The notes beneath the pieces were generated by a model, which did not search any database, was not told where the DNA came from, and saw only the letters and a list, made by a program, of their open reading frames with translations. DNA of 64,000 nucleotides, from contig JBQCCR010000070.1 in the NCBI GenBank assembly GCA_051961995.1, positions 21,290 to 85,289 on the forward strand, written 5' to 3'. Each line of letters starts with the position of its first letter. Position 1 is the first letter of the stretch. This DNA is from 66-474 sp051961995. Its GTDB lineage: Bacteria > Pseudomonadota > Gammaproteobacteria > Xanthomonadales > Rhodanobacteraceae. The position numbers and the translations under genes were made by a program. Positions 45,055 through 53,989 of the stretch are shown here, piece after piece.

Positions 45055-45432
45055 TCAGTTGATCAAGCGCAATGCGAATGGATACCGGTAGTTCTCGCCC
45101 TTGCTCACGGCCACCGCGGCGAGGATGCAGAACACCAGATTCAGAATCCACAGCAACGGCAGCAGCAGCGCGCCGATCAGGATGAACGCAAGAATCCAGC
45201 AGATCACGTAACCGATCAGGATGGTGATCTGGAAATTCAGCGCTTCCTTGGCCTGGCCGTTCAGATAAGCCTTGTCGCTACGATCCTTGTGCATCAGCCA
45301 CACGATCAGCGGCACGATGAAACCCAGGATGATGCCCGACAGGTGGGTGATCAGCGCCACATTGCGGTCATCGGAATTGCTGCCGGCCGTGGGCGCGGGC
45401 GGCGGGGTGACGGATTCCGGCGGAACACTCAT
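45055..45432 (-). CDS. DUF4870 membrane protein
   Basis: A 125-residue protein. After a Pro/Thr-rich N-terminus (MSVPPESVTPPPAPTAG) it has THLSGIILGFIVPLIVWLMH and later two hydrophobic stretches (IGYVICWILAFILIGALLLP, LLWILNLVFCILAAVAV), with KEALNFQI between them: the DUF4870 pattern (also called Tic20-like). ENYRYPFALRLIN ends it. The start at 45432 avoids an upstream extension that precedes the Pro-rich part. The function of the family is not known. The 300 bases behind it (45433-45732) hold no gene but carry a hairpin at 45698. Confidence 0.85.
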   Translation of the reverse strand: MSVPPESVTPPPAPTAGSNSDDRNVALITHLSGIILGFIVPLIVWLMHKDRSDKAYLNGQAKEALNFQITILIGYVICWILAFILIGALLLPLLWILNLVFCILAAVAVSKGENYRYPFALRLIN

Positions 45433-45697
45433 TATCAACTCCCCTAACGTGTTGGACGCGAGGCAAACTCTCCGCTGCTTGTGCTTACCTGTCAAGCATC
45501 GGCGTGCTCACGGCGTGTTCGTTTTCTGCTCCGGATCGGCTCACCCGGCCACGCCTGTTTTCGCGATCAGATTCTCCGTCGGCTTCGCCTTGCCGCTGCC
45601 GGGAAACACTTCGTTTCCAATACCGATTCCGTCACGCCCGTTCCTGCCGGAGAGGGCGGATTGATGTGGGGCAGGTTCAACCCGCCGGCAACGCGAT

Positions 45698-45732
45698 GGC
45701 GGGTCCAGGCCCTTCAAGGACCAAGGCCCGCC
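45698..45732 (-). repeat. Imperfect palindrome immediately behind pmbA
   Basis: On the minus strand GGCGGGCCTTGGTCC pairs with GGGCCTGGACCCGCC-type sequence to make an imperfect stem of about 15 pairs that begins one base after the pmbA stop. There is no T-run, so it is a candidate repeat or weak transcription stop rather than a clear terminator. Confidence 0.45.
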
Positions 45733-47103
45733 CTACTCTCCCGCCACGGTCATCTTTCCGACCAGAATCGAGCCGGTGAGGACGGACGAGCGCGGGTCCA
45801 CGTCGGTGCCGATCGCGCGGATGTCCGCGAACATGTCGCGCAGGTTGCCGGCAATGGTGATCTCCTGCACCGGATACGTGATTTCGCCGTTCTCGATCCA
45901 GAATCCCGCAGCGCCACGCGAGTAGTCGCCGGTGACAATCGAGACGCCGTGGCCGATCAGCTCGGTGACGAGCAAGCCGGTGCCCATGCGTCGCAGCAGC
46001 GCGTCCAGACCGCCCGGCTCGCCATCCGCCGCCCCGGCATCCACGCGCAAGTTGTGCACGCCGCCAGCGTTGGCGGTGGTCTGCAATCCCAGCTTGCGCG
46101 CGGAATAACTGCCGAGCACGTAGCGCTGCAGCACGCCTCCGCCCACCAGGACGGATTCGCGCGTGGCCACACCTTCCGCGTCGAACGCGGTGGAAGCATG
46201 GCCGCGCGGCAGCAACGGTGTTTCGGTGATCTGCACGAATTCCGGCAACACTTTCTTCCCGGCGTGGTCCAGCAGGAAGCTCGCGCGCCGGTACAGCGAT
46301 CCCCCGCTGACTGCTCCGATCAGATGCCCGATCAGCGAACGCGCCACTTCCGGCGCGAACAGCACCGGGCATTCGCGGGTGGACAGTCTGCGGGCACCCA
46401 GCCTCGCGACCGCGCGCTCGGCGGCTTTCGAACCGATATTCGCGAAGGCCGGCAAGTCGGAAGCGGCGCGCGTGCTTTCGTACCAGTAGTCGCGCTGCAT
46501 CGCGTCGCCCGATCCGGCGATCAGCGAACACGACAGCGACTGGTACGTGCCGCGCTCGCGTCCGGTGAAACCGTGCGAGTTGGCGTACACGCCGAGCGAC
46601 GCACCGTTCTGCACCGTCGCGCCTTCGGAATTGGTGATCGCGGCATTCGTGCGGCCGGCAGCCTCGATTTCCGCGCCGATCTCGATCGCGCGCGCAACAT
46701 CCAGTTCCCATGGATGCCAGAGGTCGAGGTCCGGAAACGATCCGTGGGCCATCAGCGCGGGATCGGCAAGACCCGCGCAGGGATCTTCTTCCGTATAGCG
46801 CGCAATCGCACACGCCTGCGCGAGCGTGGCCTCGATGGATCCGGATTTCAGGTCAGCGGTGGACGCGCTGCCCTTGCGCTTGCCGAAATACACGGTGAGG
46901 CCGAATCCGCGATCGCGCGTGCGCTCGACCGTCTCCACTTCGCCCAGCCGCACCGTGACGGCCAGCCCGCTCTCGACGCTGGCCGACACTTCCGCCTGGC
47001 TTGCGCCGGCGGCGCGCGCCCGGCGGATCACGTCCTCGCTCAGCTGCGCGAGGCGATCGAGTTCTTCGAGGCTGCTGTCGGGTGGTGCGATGTCCGTGTT
47101 CAA
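45733..47103 (-). CDS. pmbA: Metalloprotease-associated protein PmbA (TldE)
   Basis: A 456-residue protein of the TldD/PmbA family. PmbA forms the inactive partner of the TldD-PmbA protease, which matures microcin B17 and helps degrade CcdA. It lacks the HExxH zinc motif found in TldD, as expected. Segments: GLTVYFGKRKGSASTADLK, NSEGATVQNGASLGVYANS, and GRQTTANAG-like LGLQTTANAGGVHNLRVDAG. Length agrees with E. coli PmbA (450). Divergent from yjgA with only 38 bases between. Confidence 0.94.
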   Translation of the reverse strand: MNTDIAPPDSSLEELDRLAQLSEDVIRRARAAGASQAEVSASVESGLAVTVRLGEVETVERTRDRGFGLTVYFGKRKGSASTADLKSGSIEATLAQACAIARYTEEDPCAGLADPALMAHGSFPDLDLWHPWELDVARAIEIGAEIEAAGRTNAAITNSEGATVQNGASLGVYANSHGFTGRERGTYQSLSCSLIAGSGDAMQRDYWYESTRAASDLPAFANIGSKAAERAVARLGARRLSTRECPVLFAPEVARSLIGHLIGAVSGGSLYRRASFLLDHAGKKVLPEFVQITETPLLPRGHASTAFDAEGVATRESVLVGGGVLQRYVLGSYSARKLGLQTTANAGGVHNLRVDAGAADGEPGGLDALLRRMGTGLLVTELIGHGVSIVTGDYSRGAAGFWIENGEITYPVQEITIAGNLRDMFADIRAIGTDVDPRSSVLTGSILVGKMTVAGE

Positions 47104-47141
47104 GCGCGGTTCCTTATGCCCGGTCCGTTACTATAGCGTCC

Positions 47142-47663
47142 ATGCGTGACGCCGATCATCTTGCCGACGACGAACAGCCCAGCCGCACTGCGCGCCGCCG
47201 CGAGGCGCTGGACGTGCTCGCCCTGGCGAAGCAACTCGTTGAGCTGCCGCCTTCGCGCATCGCCAGGCTCGAGTTGCCTGACGACGTGTCCGGGGAAATC
47301 GGCAACGTCCGCAAGATCAGCTCGCACATCGCGCGCAAGCGCCAGCTCGCCTATCTCGCCAAGCTGATGCGCCGCCACGACGAGGAAGTCTTCGCCCCCG
47401 TGCGCGCCGCATTGGCGAACGAACGTGCCGCCGGCGCGCGCGAGGCCGCGGCCGCGCATCAACTGGAGGCTTTGCGCGAGCGGCTGCTGGCGGAAGGCGA
47501 CGCCGCGCTTTCCGAATTGATCGCTGAACACCCCGACCTCGATCGCCAGCATCTGCGCACGCTGATCCGGCAGGCGCGCCTGGAGCGTGAGGGCAACAAG
47601 CCGCTGCATGCGTATCGCGAACTCTTTCGAGTGTTGCGGCAACTCGCATCGCGCTCCCTGTAG
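47142..47663 (+). CDS. yjgA: Ribosome-associated protein YjgA/DarP
   Basis: A 173-residue helical protein that binds late 50S precursors and supports peptidyl-transferase-centre assembly in E. coli (DarP). Conserved: ALAKQLVELPPSRIARLELP, RKISSHIARKRQLAYLAKL (given as ISSHIARKRQLAYLAKLM), and the ALSELIAEHPDLDRQHLRTL segment. E. coli YjgA has 183 residues. TACTAT at 47129-47134 looks like a -10 box that would put the transcript start at the ATG, so the gene may be nearly leaderless. It is convergent with tldD, 22 bases apart. Confidence 0.92.
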   Translation: MRDADHLADDEQPSRTARRREALDVLALAKQLVELPPSRIARLELPDDVSGEIGNVRKISSHIARKRQLAYLAKLMRRHDEEVFAPVRAALANERAAGAREAAAAHQLEALRERLLAEGDAALSELIAEHPDLDRQHLRTLIRQARLEREGNKPLHAYRELFRVLRQLASRSL

Positions 47664-47685
47664 GAACGCGCGCGAGAGAAGCACA

Positions 47686-49131
47686 TCAAGCGGCAGTGCC
47701 GCCCACCGTCATTCCATCAATCCTGAGCGTCGGCTGCCCCACGCCGACCGGCACGCTCTGGCCGTCCTTGCCGCACACGCCCACGCCTTCGTCAAGCTTG
47801 AGGTCGTTGCCGATCATCGAGACGCGCGTCAGCACTTCCGGGCCGGAGCCGATCAACGTGGCGCCCTTTACCGGCCGCGTGACCTTGCCGTTCTCGATCA
47901 GGTACGCCTCGCTGGCCGAGAACACGAACTTGCCGGAGGTGATGTCCACCTGCCCGCCGCCGAAGTTCACGGCGTACAGGCCGCGCTTGACGGACGCGAT
48001 GATCTCGGCCGGATCTCGCTCGCCTGCCAGCATGTAGGTATTGGTCATGCGCGGCATCGGCAGATGCGCGAAGGATTCGCGCCGGCCGTTGCCGGTCGGC
48101 GCCATGCCCATCAGGCGCGCATTGTGGGTATCCTGCATATAGCCGCATAGACGGCCATTCTCGATAAGCGTGGTGCAATGCGTCGGCGTGCCTTCGTCGT
48201 CCACGCTCAGCGAACCGCGCCGGCCCGGCAGCGTGCCGTCGTCCACGATGGTGACGCCATCGGCCGCGACCTTCTCGCCCATGCGATGCGAAAACGCCGA
48301 GGTGCCCTTGCGGTTGAAGTCGCCCTCCAGCCCGTGGCCGATCGCCTCGTGCAGCAACACGCCCGGCCAACCGGGACCGCAGACCACGTCCATGGTTCCG
48401 GCCGGCGCATCCACCGCCTGCAGGTTCACCAGCGCCTGCCGCACCGCCTCGCGCGCCCACGCGTGCGCGCGGCCGTCGTCAATCAACTCGCGATAGCTGC
48501 ACCGGCCTCCACCGCCGGAATGGCCCTGCTCGCGACGGCCGTTGTCCTCCGCGATCACCTGCACGCCCACGCGCGTCAGCGGACGAACGTCCGCGGCGAG
48601 CGTGCCGTCACTGGCGGCGATCAAAATATTTTCATGATGCGCCGAGAGACTCACGATCACCTGCTTCACGCGCGGATCGAGGCTGCGGCACAGCGCATCC
48701 AGTTCGCGCAGCACGGAAATCTTCGCCGCGTTGTCGAGCGCCTCAATCGGATCATCGGCCGGATACAGCGCGCGTGCGTTGCGTACCGCCAATGGCTTGC
48801 CGGTGCCGTTGCCTTCGCGCGCGATCGCGCGCGCCGCGCCCGCGGCTTCCAGCAACTGCGGCAGCACGATGTCGTCGGAATAGGCGAAACCGGTCTTCTC
48901 GCCGGAGATCGCGCGCACGCCCACACCCTGCTCGATCGAGTGGCTGCCGTCGCGCACGATGCCGTCCTCCAGTACCCACGACTCGCTGCGCGAGTGCTGG
49001 AAATACAGATCCGCCGCGTCCACGGAAGGGCCCATGATTTGCGCGAACACGCGCTCCAGATCATTGGCGGCAAGGCCACCCGGCGCGAGCAGGTTGCGTT
49101 CGGCTAAAGCGAGAGGGGAATCCATATTCAT
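47686..49131 (-). CDS. tldD: Metalloprotease TldD
   Basis: A 481-residue zinc protease, the active half of the TldD-PmbA complex. The zinc motif HEAIGHGLEGDFNRKGTS (residues ~258-275) is present. ADLYFQHSRSESWVLEDGIV, GVGVRAISGEKTGFAYSDDI and GLYAVNFGGGQVDITSGKFV also match. Start 49131 (MNMDSPLALAE) fits the known N-terminus; upstream Met residues exist in frame. It follows yjgA on the opposite strand and precedes a repeat-rich spacer. Confidence 0.95.
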   Translation of the reverse strand: MNMDSPLALAERNLLAPGGLAANDLERVFAQIMGPSVDAADLYFQHSRSESWVLEDGIVRDGSHSIEQGVGVRAISGEKTGFAYSDDIVLPQLLEAAGAARAIAREGNGTGKPLAVRNARALYPADDPIEALDNAAKISVLRELDALCRSLDPRVKQVIVSLSAHHENILIAASDGTLAADVRPLTRVGVQVIAEDNGRREQGHSGGGGRCSYRELIDDGRAHAWAREAVRQALVNLQAVDAPAGTMDVVCGPGWPGVLLHEAIGHGLEGDFNRKGTSAFSHRMGEKVAADGVTIVDDGTLPGRRGSLSVDDEGTPTHCTTLIENGRLCGYMQDTHNARLMGMAPTGNGRRESFAHLPMPRMTNTYMLAGERDPAEIIASVKRGLYAVNFGGGQVDITSGKFVFSASEAYLIENGKVTRPVKGATLIGSGPEVLTRVSMIGNDLKLDEGVGVCGKDGQSVPVGVGQPTLRIDGMTVGGTAA

Positions 49132-49194
49132 GTTGTTTCGCGGGATCAAGTGACAACGTAAGGGCGCAAAGGCTTATCCGCAACCGGACAGCGA

Positions 49195-49220
49195 CAAATT
49201 CGGCAGGACAGCCGAATTTG
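49195..49220. repeat. Perfect palindrome CAAATTCGGC / GCCGAATTTG
   Basis: CAAATTCGGC (49195-49204) and GCCGAATTTG (49211-49220) pair perfectly around AGGACA. It belongs to a larger intergenic element of about 110 bases (49150-49260) that carries further paired stretches such as AAGGGTGCGCGAC. The spacer from tldD to the YCII gene (49132-49435, 304 bases) holds this element, the repeat at 49313 and no gene. Confidence 0.75.
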
Positions 49221-49312
49221 AACGCCGAAAGCGGCCCTTGAGCGCCTGCGAAGGGTGCGCGACATGGACGTCGCGAATAGCTGTCGCCCAGGCGCACGGG
49301 ATAGGCAGAAGA

Positions 49313-49345
49313 GTCACTGGGTCCCGGCTTTCGCCGGGATGACGG
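49313..49345. repeat. 33-base REP-like repeat, copy 1
   Basis: GTCACTGGGTCCCGGCTTTC followed by GCCGGGATGACGG; core TCCCGG/CCGGGA stem around CTTTCG. It is 31 of 33 identical to the copy at 49780-49812, in the same orientation; the two differences are on opposite sides of the stem and keep pairing. Confidence 0.85.
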
Positions 49346-49435
49346 CGACATCGCAATCTTCCCCTCACTCGGCCAAGCGCTGGCGTACTTGGTTTCCTGA
49401 TCCCGCCAGTGGGAAAAGGAAAAACCACGGCGTTG

Positions 49436-49741
49436 CTACGAATGCATCACCCCGCGCAGCATGGGATGCATTTCATAGCGGAATCCGAATCGGGTCTGCG
49501 CGATCGCCGGATCGTTGCGCGCAAGTTCGTGCGCGGCTATCTCGCTTTCCACTTCCACCACGGCCATGCCGAACACACCCGCCGGATCGGCAACCGGGCC
49601 GAGCGCGAAGACCTTCAGGCCGCCTTCGATCCGGCCTTTCCAGTACATCGCGTGCTGACCCATCATCGCGGCTTCTTCGGCAGTCATGTCCTGCGCGAAA
49701 CTGGTACGCGGCGGCACGAGCTTGTAGAAGAAGTGGGCCAT
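49436..49741 (-). CDS. YCII-domain (YciI-like) protein
   Basis: A 101-residue protein with the ferredoxin-like YCII fold. FFYKLVPPRTSFAQDMTAEE at the N-terminus includes Asp/His positions typical of the family; HAMYWKGRIEGGLKVFALGP carries the WKG block, and FGMAVVEVESEIAAHELAR the second strand with the conserved helix. YciI-like proteins are thought to act as small hydrolases or stress-linked enzymes; no reaction is proven. The gene lies between two near-identical repeats. The start at 49741 avoids a short extension (MCDSQGQP). Confidence 0.8.
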   Translation of the reverse strand: MAHFFYKLVPPRTSFAQDMTAEEAAMMGQHAMYWKGRIEGGLKVFALGPVADPAGVFGMAVVEVESEIAAHELARNDPAIAQTRFGFRYEMHPMLRGVMHS

Positions 49742-49779
49742 GGGTTGACCTTGCGAATCACACAAAGCCTAACAGCAAA

Positions 49780-49812
49780 GTCACTGGGTTCCGGCTTTCG
49801 CCGGAATGACGG
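49780..49812. repeat. 33-base REP-like repeat, copy 2, encodes the YhdP C-terminus
   Basis: GTCACTGGGTTCCGGCTTTC followed by GCCGGAATGACGG; core TTCCGG/CCGGAA stem around CTTTCG. Read on the minus strand it encodes SVIPAKAGTQ and the TGA stop of the yhdP gene. Confidence 0.88.
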
Positions 49813-52800
49813 ACGGAGTGGTCGGCGCCGAACTGCTTGCGGGTACCGGGATACTCGATGCAGGTCCGGGTTTCGTGCTCACTGGCGCGGATGCAGGCGC
49901 GACGCCTGATTCGATGGCCGGCAGCGCGGCGGTTGAAGCCCCGGCCGGCGACGCCGCATTCGACGTAGCGGGCGCAGGCGGCGTCCCGGATTGCGCGGGC
50001 GCAGGTTGCGCCGGTGCCTTCGGAACGGTTTTCGAGATCGTGGTGATCACCGGATGATCCCAACTCCCGGTGATGCGGTAGCGCGCGTGCGCGGCCTGGT
50101 TCAGTCCGCGACTGATCGCCAGACCGGCGGCCGCGCCGATCGGGCCCCCGACCACCGCGCCGACCACGGCGAGCGCGCCGCCGGTGTGCGGATTGGCGTC
50201 CACGATCTGGTCGTAGTCGTGCGTGCGCAGACCGGTGCGTCCATGGATCCGGATATCCGCAGCCGGTCCCTTGATCGCGACATCGTCGGTGTAGGCGTTG
50301 CCGTCCTTCATCGTGAAATCGCCGGTCACCGAGTTGAAGCCGAACCCGGACTTGAATACGTCGCCGAAATCCAGCGTCAGCCTGCGCGGCAGGTCGGCGA
50401 TCGAGAACAATCCGAACAGCCGGCCCACGCCGGGCTTCACTTCCAGGATGCGGCCCTCGCCGATGCTGAATTTCAGCGTGCCGTCGAGATTCGCCAGCGC
50501 AAACGCAGTGGGCGCGCCGGGCCAGGAACCGTCAATCGCCACATGCGTGTTTTCGCCGCCACCGACCAGGCCGCCGAAGCCGAACGCTTGCAGCATGCGG
50601 CCGAGATTGTCCGCACGCAGATCAATCTGCATCCGCGAGTGGCTGGCTTGCGCGGAACCGATCCAGTCGCCGCTGGCCTTGATCTGCACGTTCTTCGACT
50701 GCGTATCCATGCGCGCGATGTGCATGCCGTTCGCAACCGGCGCGCTTTCGAAATGCGTCTCGCCGAGCCTGGCGTCGCCGAGCCGCAAATCGGCGACGGA
50801 AATATGCAGCGGCGGCAATGACGAAGGCGCGACACCGCTCAATGCATCCGGCGGTGCAGCGTTCGGCGTCGACGATTTCGCCGCGGCCGTGGTGGATGTC
50901 GCCATCGGCAAGCTGGCCGGCGTTGCCGGCTTGGCGATGGCCACCGTCGTTTGCGCGTTGGGTGCGGCGGCAGGCGTGCTCGCGGCGGCGGGCGGGGTTG
51001 CGGAGGCCGGGCTCTCCGGCCAATACAGTCGCTGCAGTTGCGCACTGATGCCGCGCTGCGCGAGATTGCCGGCGGGCAAGGTCAGCGTGCCGGCGAGCGA
51101 GGTGCCATCGAAGCTGATCACGTGCGCGTCTGCGCCGGTGACATAGCGCAGCGACATCTCGCCGAGCTTCGCGCCGAAAGCACGCGCTTCGCTCGCGGTG
51201 AGCTGCGCCTCCGTCAGCGTGGGCAGGCCGTTCACCGCGGCGGCAGCCGTGTTGGTTTGAGGATTGGTGGAAGCGCCCTCGCCCGCGGCGAGCTGCGCCC
51301 AGCCGCCGAGATCCAGCGTCGGCGCGCGGCCGCGCACGACCATGCCGCTGGCGGGAATCTCCGGTTGTGCAGTACCGAACACCACACCCAGCGCCGCGGG
51401 TTTCTTCGCGTTCGCATCCGGCAGATGGCCGCGCGCGCGCAGCAGGTCGCCCAGGCTCAAATCAATCTCCGCACCGGGGATCGGCAATCCCAACCGCAGG
51501 TCCAGTGGCAACGCGGCGGATGCCGGCTTGTCCAGCGGCGCGGGAAGTTGCAGGGCGATCCCGCGCATGTCCGACTGCACGCTCAACGTCTTCGCCGCAT
51601 CCTCCGCCTTGCCGCCGGCCGCGATGTCGAAGCCGATGCGGAAATTCGCCGTGCCCTGCGCGATCTTCGCCAGCGGCGCGAGATCGGGATAGTCCTGCAG
51701 CATCGAAACCGGACTGAACGCGCCGGTCAACGCGGCCTGCAACTGGTAGGAGGGATTGCCGGTATCGCCGCCGAGTGCAATGGACAGGCTGGCCGGCGCG
51801 CCATGCCAGCGCGCGCTCAGGTTGTCGGCGCGAAACCCTTTCGCATCGAAATGCAATCCGCCATTGAGGGCCTGCAGTGCGAAGTTCCATTGTTTGGCGA
51901 CCACCGCGCCGTTGCTCAGCTTCAGGTTGCCGTCTAGCGCAAAGGTCTCCGGCTTGGCGAACGGCAGCACCAGGGTGAAGGCGAGCTTGCCGTCGCCGCT
52001 CAAGTCCAGACTGGACAGCGTGGCCGCGGCGTCCTTGCCGACCGGACTGTTCCTGACGAAGCCCAGCAGCGTGGCGCCGCTGCCCTGGCCCTCCGCGGCC
52101 AGGTTCAACTCGCCATTGCCGAGATCGGGAATCGTCGCGATCGCATGCGTGACCGTGTTGCCCGCCGTCTCCGCATGCGTGGCCTCGATGATCATCTGGT
52201 TGTCGAGGAATTCCGCGGTGGCATCAATGTGATCCGCGCGCGGCCACTGGTCGCCGTAGTCGAGCACCGCGGCGCTGACGCGTCCGAGCGCATCGAAACG
52301 CCCCTTGTGATTGACGAACGGCCAGTCGTCGAGACTTCCGCGCATTGCCACGCTGCCGGCCTCCACCTTGCCGGCGACCAGACCGCGATCCAGCCACTGG
52401 ATCGTCGAGGCCGGCATGCTGATGGGCAGAAACAGCTTCGCGGCGGGCACCTGTCCATGGATCAAGGTGGCGTAGGCATCGAGGAATGGCTTGCTGCCAT
52501 GGCCCGGCAGGATCACTTCCGCGCGCCCTTGTGCGCCGAATTGATCGTTGTCGAAATCCACCTGATCGGTGGCAAAGTGCCACTGCGCGTCCTCGCGCCA
52601 GGCGACGAAGGTGCCTCCGAAAGTCTTGAACGCGAACGGCTGCCGGAATACCGCCGGATAGTTCAGCGTCACCGCCTGCTTCGGAATCTCGAACGACAGC
52701 GATTCGTTGTCGCCGCGCAACGTGCCGTCCAGCGCATCCGCGCCCGGCAGCCTGCCTTCGGCGCCTGCACCCAGCGCGTGCAGATGCGCGACGACTGCAT

Positions 52801-53953
52801 AATGGCCGTTCGCATTCCAGCGCATGGCCGCCGCGGTGATCTGCGCATGCGGATGCGCGGCGGCGATCCAGTCGCTCAACGTCGCCGTCGCCTGCGGCAA
52901 CAGGCCGATGAACGGCAGCACCGGGGTGAGATCCAGATCGCGCGCAGCCAGGGAGATTTTCCGATCGCTGCCGCTGCCCTGCATTTGCAGCAGCAGGCCG
53001 CCGGCGTCGTCGATGTCATCGCCGGACTTGCCCGCGTCGCGATAACGCAATTCCCAGCCGCCCGGTTTGCGATTCAATTCGACCACACCGGCAAACGCCG
53101 GGGTTTCGGCGTGTCGCCCGCCCGGCGCACTCAACGCGAGACCGTGCAGATCGAAACGCGCAGCCGCATCGCGCAGGGCATTGCCGCGCCAGCTCCCCCA
53201 CAACTCCAGATCACCGTGGCCGCTGCGCAGATCGAAGCCCTGCAGGTCCACGCCGTGCGCCATGCCGGCGAGATCGAGCGCGCGGCCCGCAATGTAGAGA
53301 TCGGCATCCTGACTGCCCGGATTGAAGCGGCCGATGATCGTGATCGGTCGCGGCGAACCGCGCCGCGTCACGTCCCCGCCGAAACGCAAGGTGTCGCCGA
53401 TGCTGACCACGCGAAGGCGCGGTGAGGTCAGCACGTAACTGCGCTGCGCTTCCGCATCATCGATGCTGACGGTGAGATTGCCCAAATCCAGATCCACGGG
53501 CAACGATTGCAGCGGCGCCTGCTGCTTCTGGTTCGGATTGCCAAGGCCCAGCACGCGCCAGCCCGAAGCATCGTGACGCATGCGCAGTTCCAATCCGGTC
53601 AGGCGCAGCGTGACCCAGCGGTGCGCGGGCTTCAGCCAGGCGCTGAGATCAAACTTGATCGCCGCACGTGACAGCGACAGCGATTCGCCGCCCGCGTATT
53701 CCGGGCCCAGCGTGAGTCCATGCACGATCAGCAGCGGACCGGAGGGCTGCCATTCGCTGCGCACAGAATCGAAATGGACCGGCCGGTGCAGGCGTTGCGA
53801 AAGAAAGCCTGACAATCGGTCCGGGTAATGCGCCACCAGCGGCATCGCCAACTGCAACAGGCCGATCGCCACCGCGGCGGCGATCAATGCCGCGGCGATC
53901 AGCGCGCCGAGGAAAAACCGCGCGCGGCGCAGGCGGTGGCGCCAGGGATTCAC
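49781..53953 (-). CDS. yhdP: AsmA-like lipid transport protein YhdP
   Basis: A 1390-residue AsmA/TamB-superfamily protein. It has one N-terminal membrane segment (residues ~13-40, FLGALIAAALIAAAVAIGLL) and a long periplasmic beta-groove; in E. coli YhdP carries phospholipids towards the outer membrane. The DUF3971/AsmA_2 regions follow. A 65-residue Ala/Pro/Thr-rich linker (near residues 978-1044) and a Pro/Ala-rich tail (from ~1304) set this homologue apart; E. coli YhdP has 1266 residues. The tail ends in SVIPAKAGTQ, encoded by a REP-like repeat. Gene order tldD-yhdP-rng-maf is as in E. coli. Confidence 0.93.
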   Translation of the reverse strand: MNPWRHRLRRARFFLGALIAAALIAAAVAIGLLQLAMPLVAHYPDRLSGFLSQRLHRPVHFDSVRSEWQPSGPLLIVHGLTLGPEYAGGESLSLSRAAIKFDLSAWLKPAHRWVTLRLTGLELRMRHDASGWRVLGLGNPNQKQQAPLQSLPVDLDLGNLTVSIDDAEAQRSYVLTSPRLRVVSIGDTLRFGGDVTRRGSPRPITIIGRFNPGSQDADLYIAGRALDLAGMAHGVDLQGFDLRSGHGDLELWGSWRGNALRDAAARFDLHGLALSAPGGRHAETPAFAGVVELNRKPGGWELRYRDAGKSGDDIDDAGGLLLQMQGSGSDRKISLAARDLDLTPVLPFIGLLPQATATLSDWIAAAHPHAQITAAAMRWNANGHYAVVAHLHALGAGAEGRLPGADALDGTLRGDNESLSFEIPKQAVTLNYPAVFRQPFAFKTFGGTFVAWREDAQWHFATDQVDFDNDQFGAQGRAEVILPGHGSKPFLDAYATLIHGQVPAAKLFLPISMPASTIQWLDRGLVAGKVEAGSVAMRGSLDDWPFVNHKGRFDALGRVSAAVLDYGDQWPRADHIDATAEFLDNQMIIEATHAETAGNTVTHAIATIPDLGNGELNLAAEGQGSGATLLGFVRNSPVGKDAAATLSSLDLSGDGKLAFTLVLPFAKPETFALDGNLKLSNGAVVAKQWNFALQALNGGLHFDAKGFRADNLSARWHGAPASLSIALGGDTGNPSYQLQAALTGAFSPVSMLQDYPDLAPLAKIAQGTANFRIGFDIAAGGKAEDAAKTLSVQSDMRGIALQLPAPLDKPASAALPLDLRLGLPIPGAEIDLSLGDLLRARGHLPDANAKKPAALGVVFGTAQPEIPASGMVVRGRAPTLDLGGWAQLAAGEGASTNPQTNTAAAAVNGLPTLTEAQLTASEARAFGAKLGEMSLRYVTGADAHVISFDGTSLAGTLTLPAGNLAQRGISAQLQRLYWPESPASATPPAAASTPAAAPNAQTTVAIAKPATPASLPMATSTTAAAKSSTPNAAPPDALSGVAPSSLPPLHISVADLRLGDARLGETHFESAPVANGMHIARMDTQSKNVQIKASGDWIGSAQASHSRMQIDLRADNLGRMLQAFGFGGLVGGGENTHVAIDGSWPGAPTAFALANLDGTLKFSIGEGRILEVKPGVGRLFGLFSIADLPRRLTLDFGDVFKSGFGFNSVTGDFTMKDGNAYTDDVAIKGPAADIRIHGRTGLRTHDYDQIVDANPHTGGALAVVGAVVGGPIGAAAGLAISRGLNQAAHARYRITGSWDHPVITTISKTVPKAPAQPAPAQSGTPPAPATSNAASPAGASTAALPAIESGVAPASAPVSTKPGPASSIPVPASSSAPTTPSVIPAKAGTQ

Positions 53954-53989
53954 CGACGGACTCCTCTCCCGGCGGGCAAGAGAGGCGGG

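Noticed and set aside
45481..47136. A 551-codon frame antisense to pmbA.
   Set aside because: PmbA is well supported on the minus strand; the antisense frame has no domain or ribosome-binding site.
47129..47142. Leaderless transcript of yjgA from TACTAT.
   Set aside because: Only a -10 match without a -35 box; left as a remark in the gene entry.
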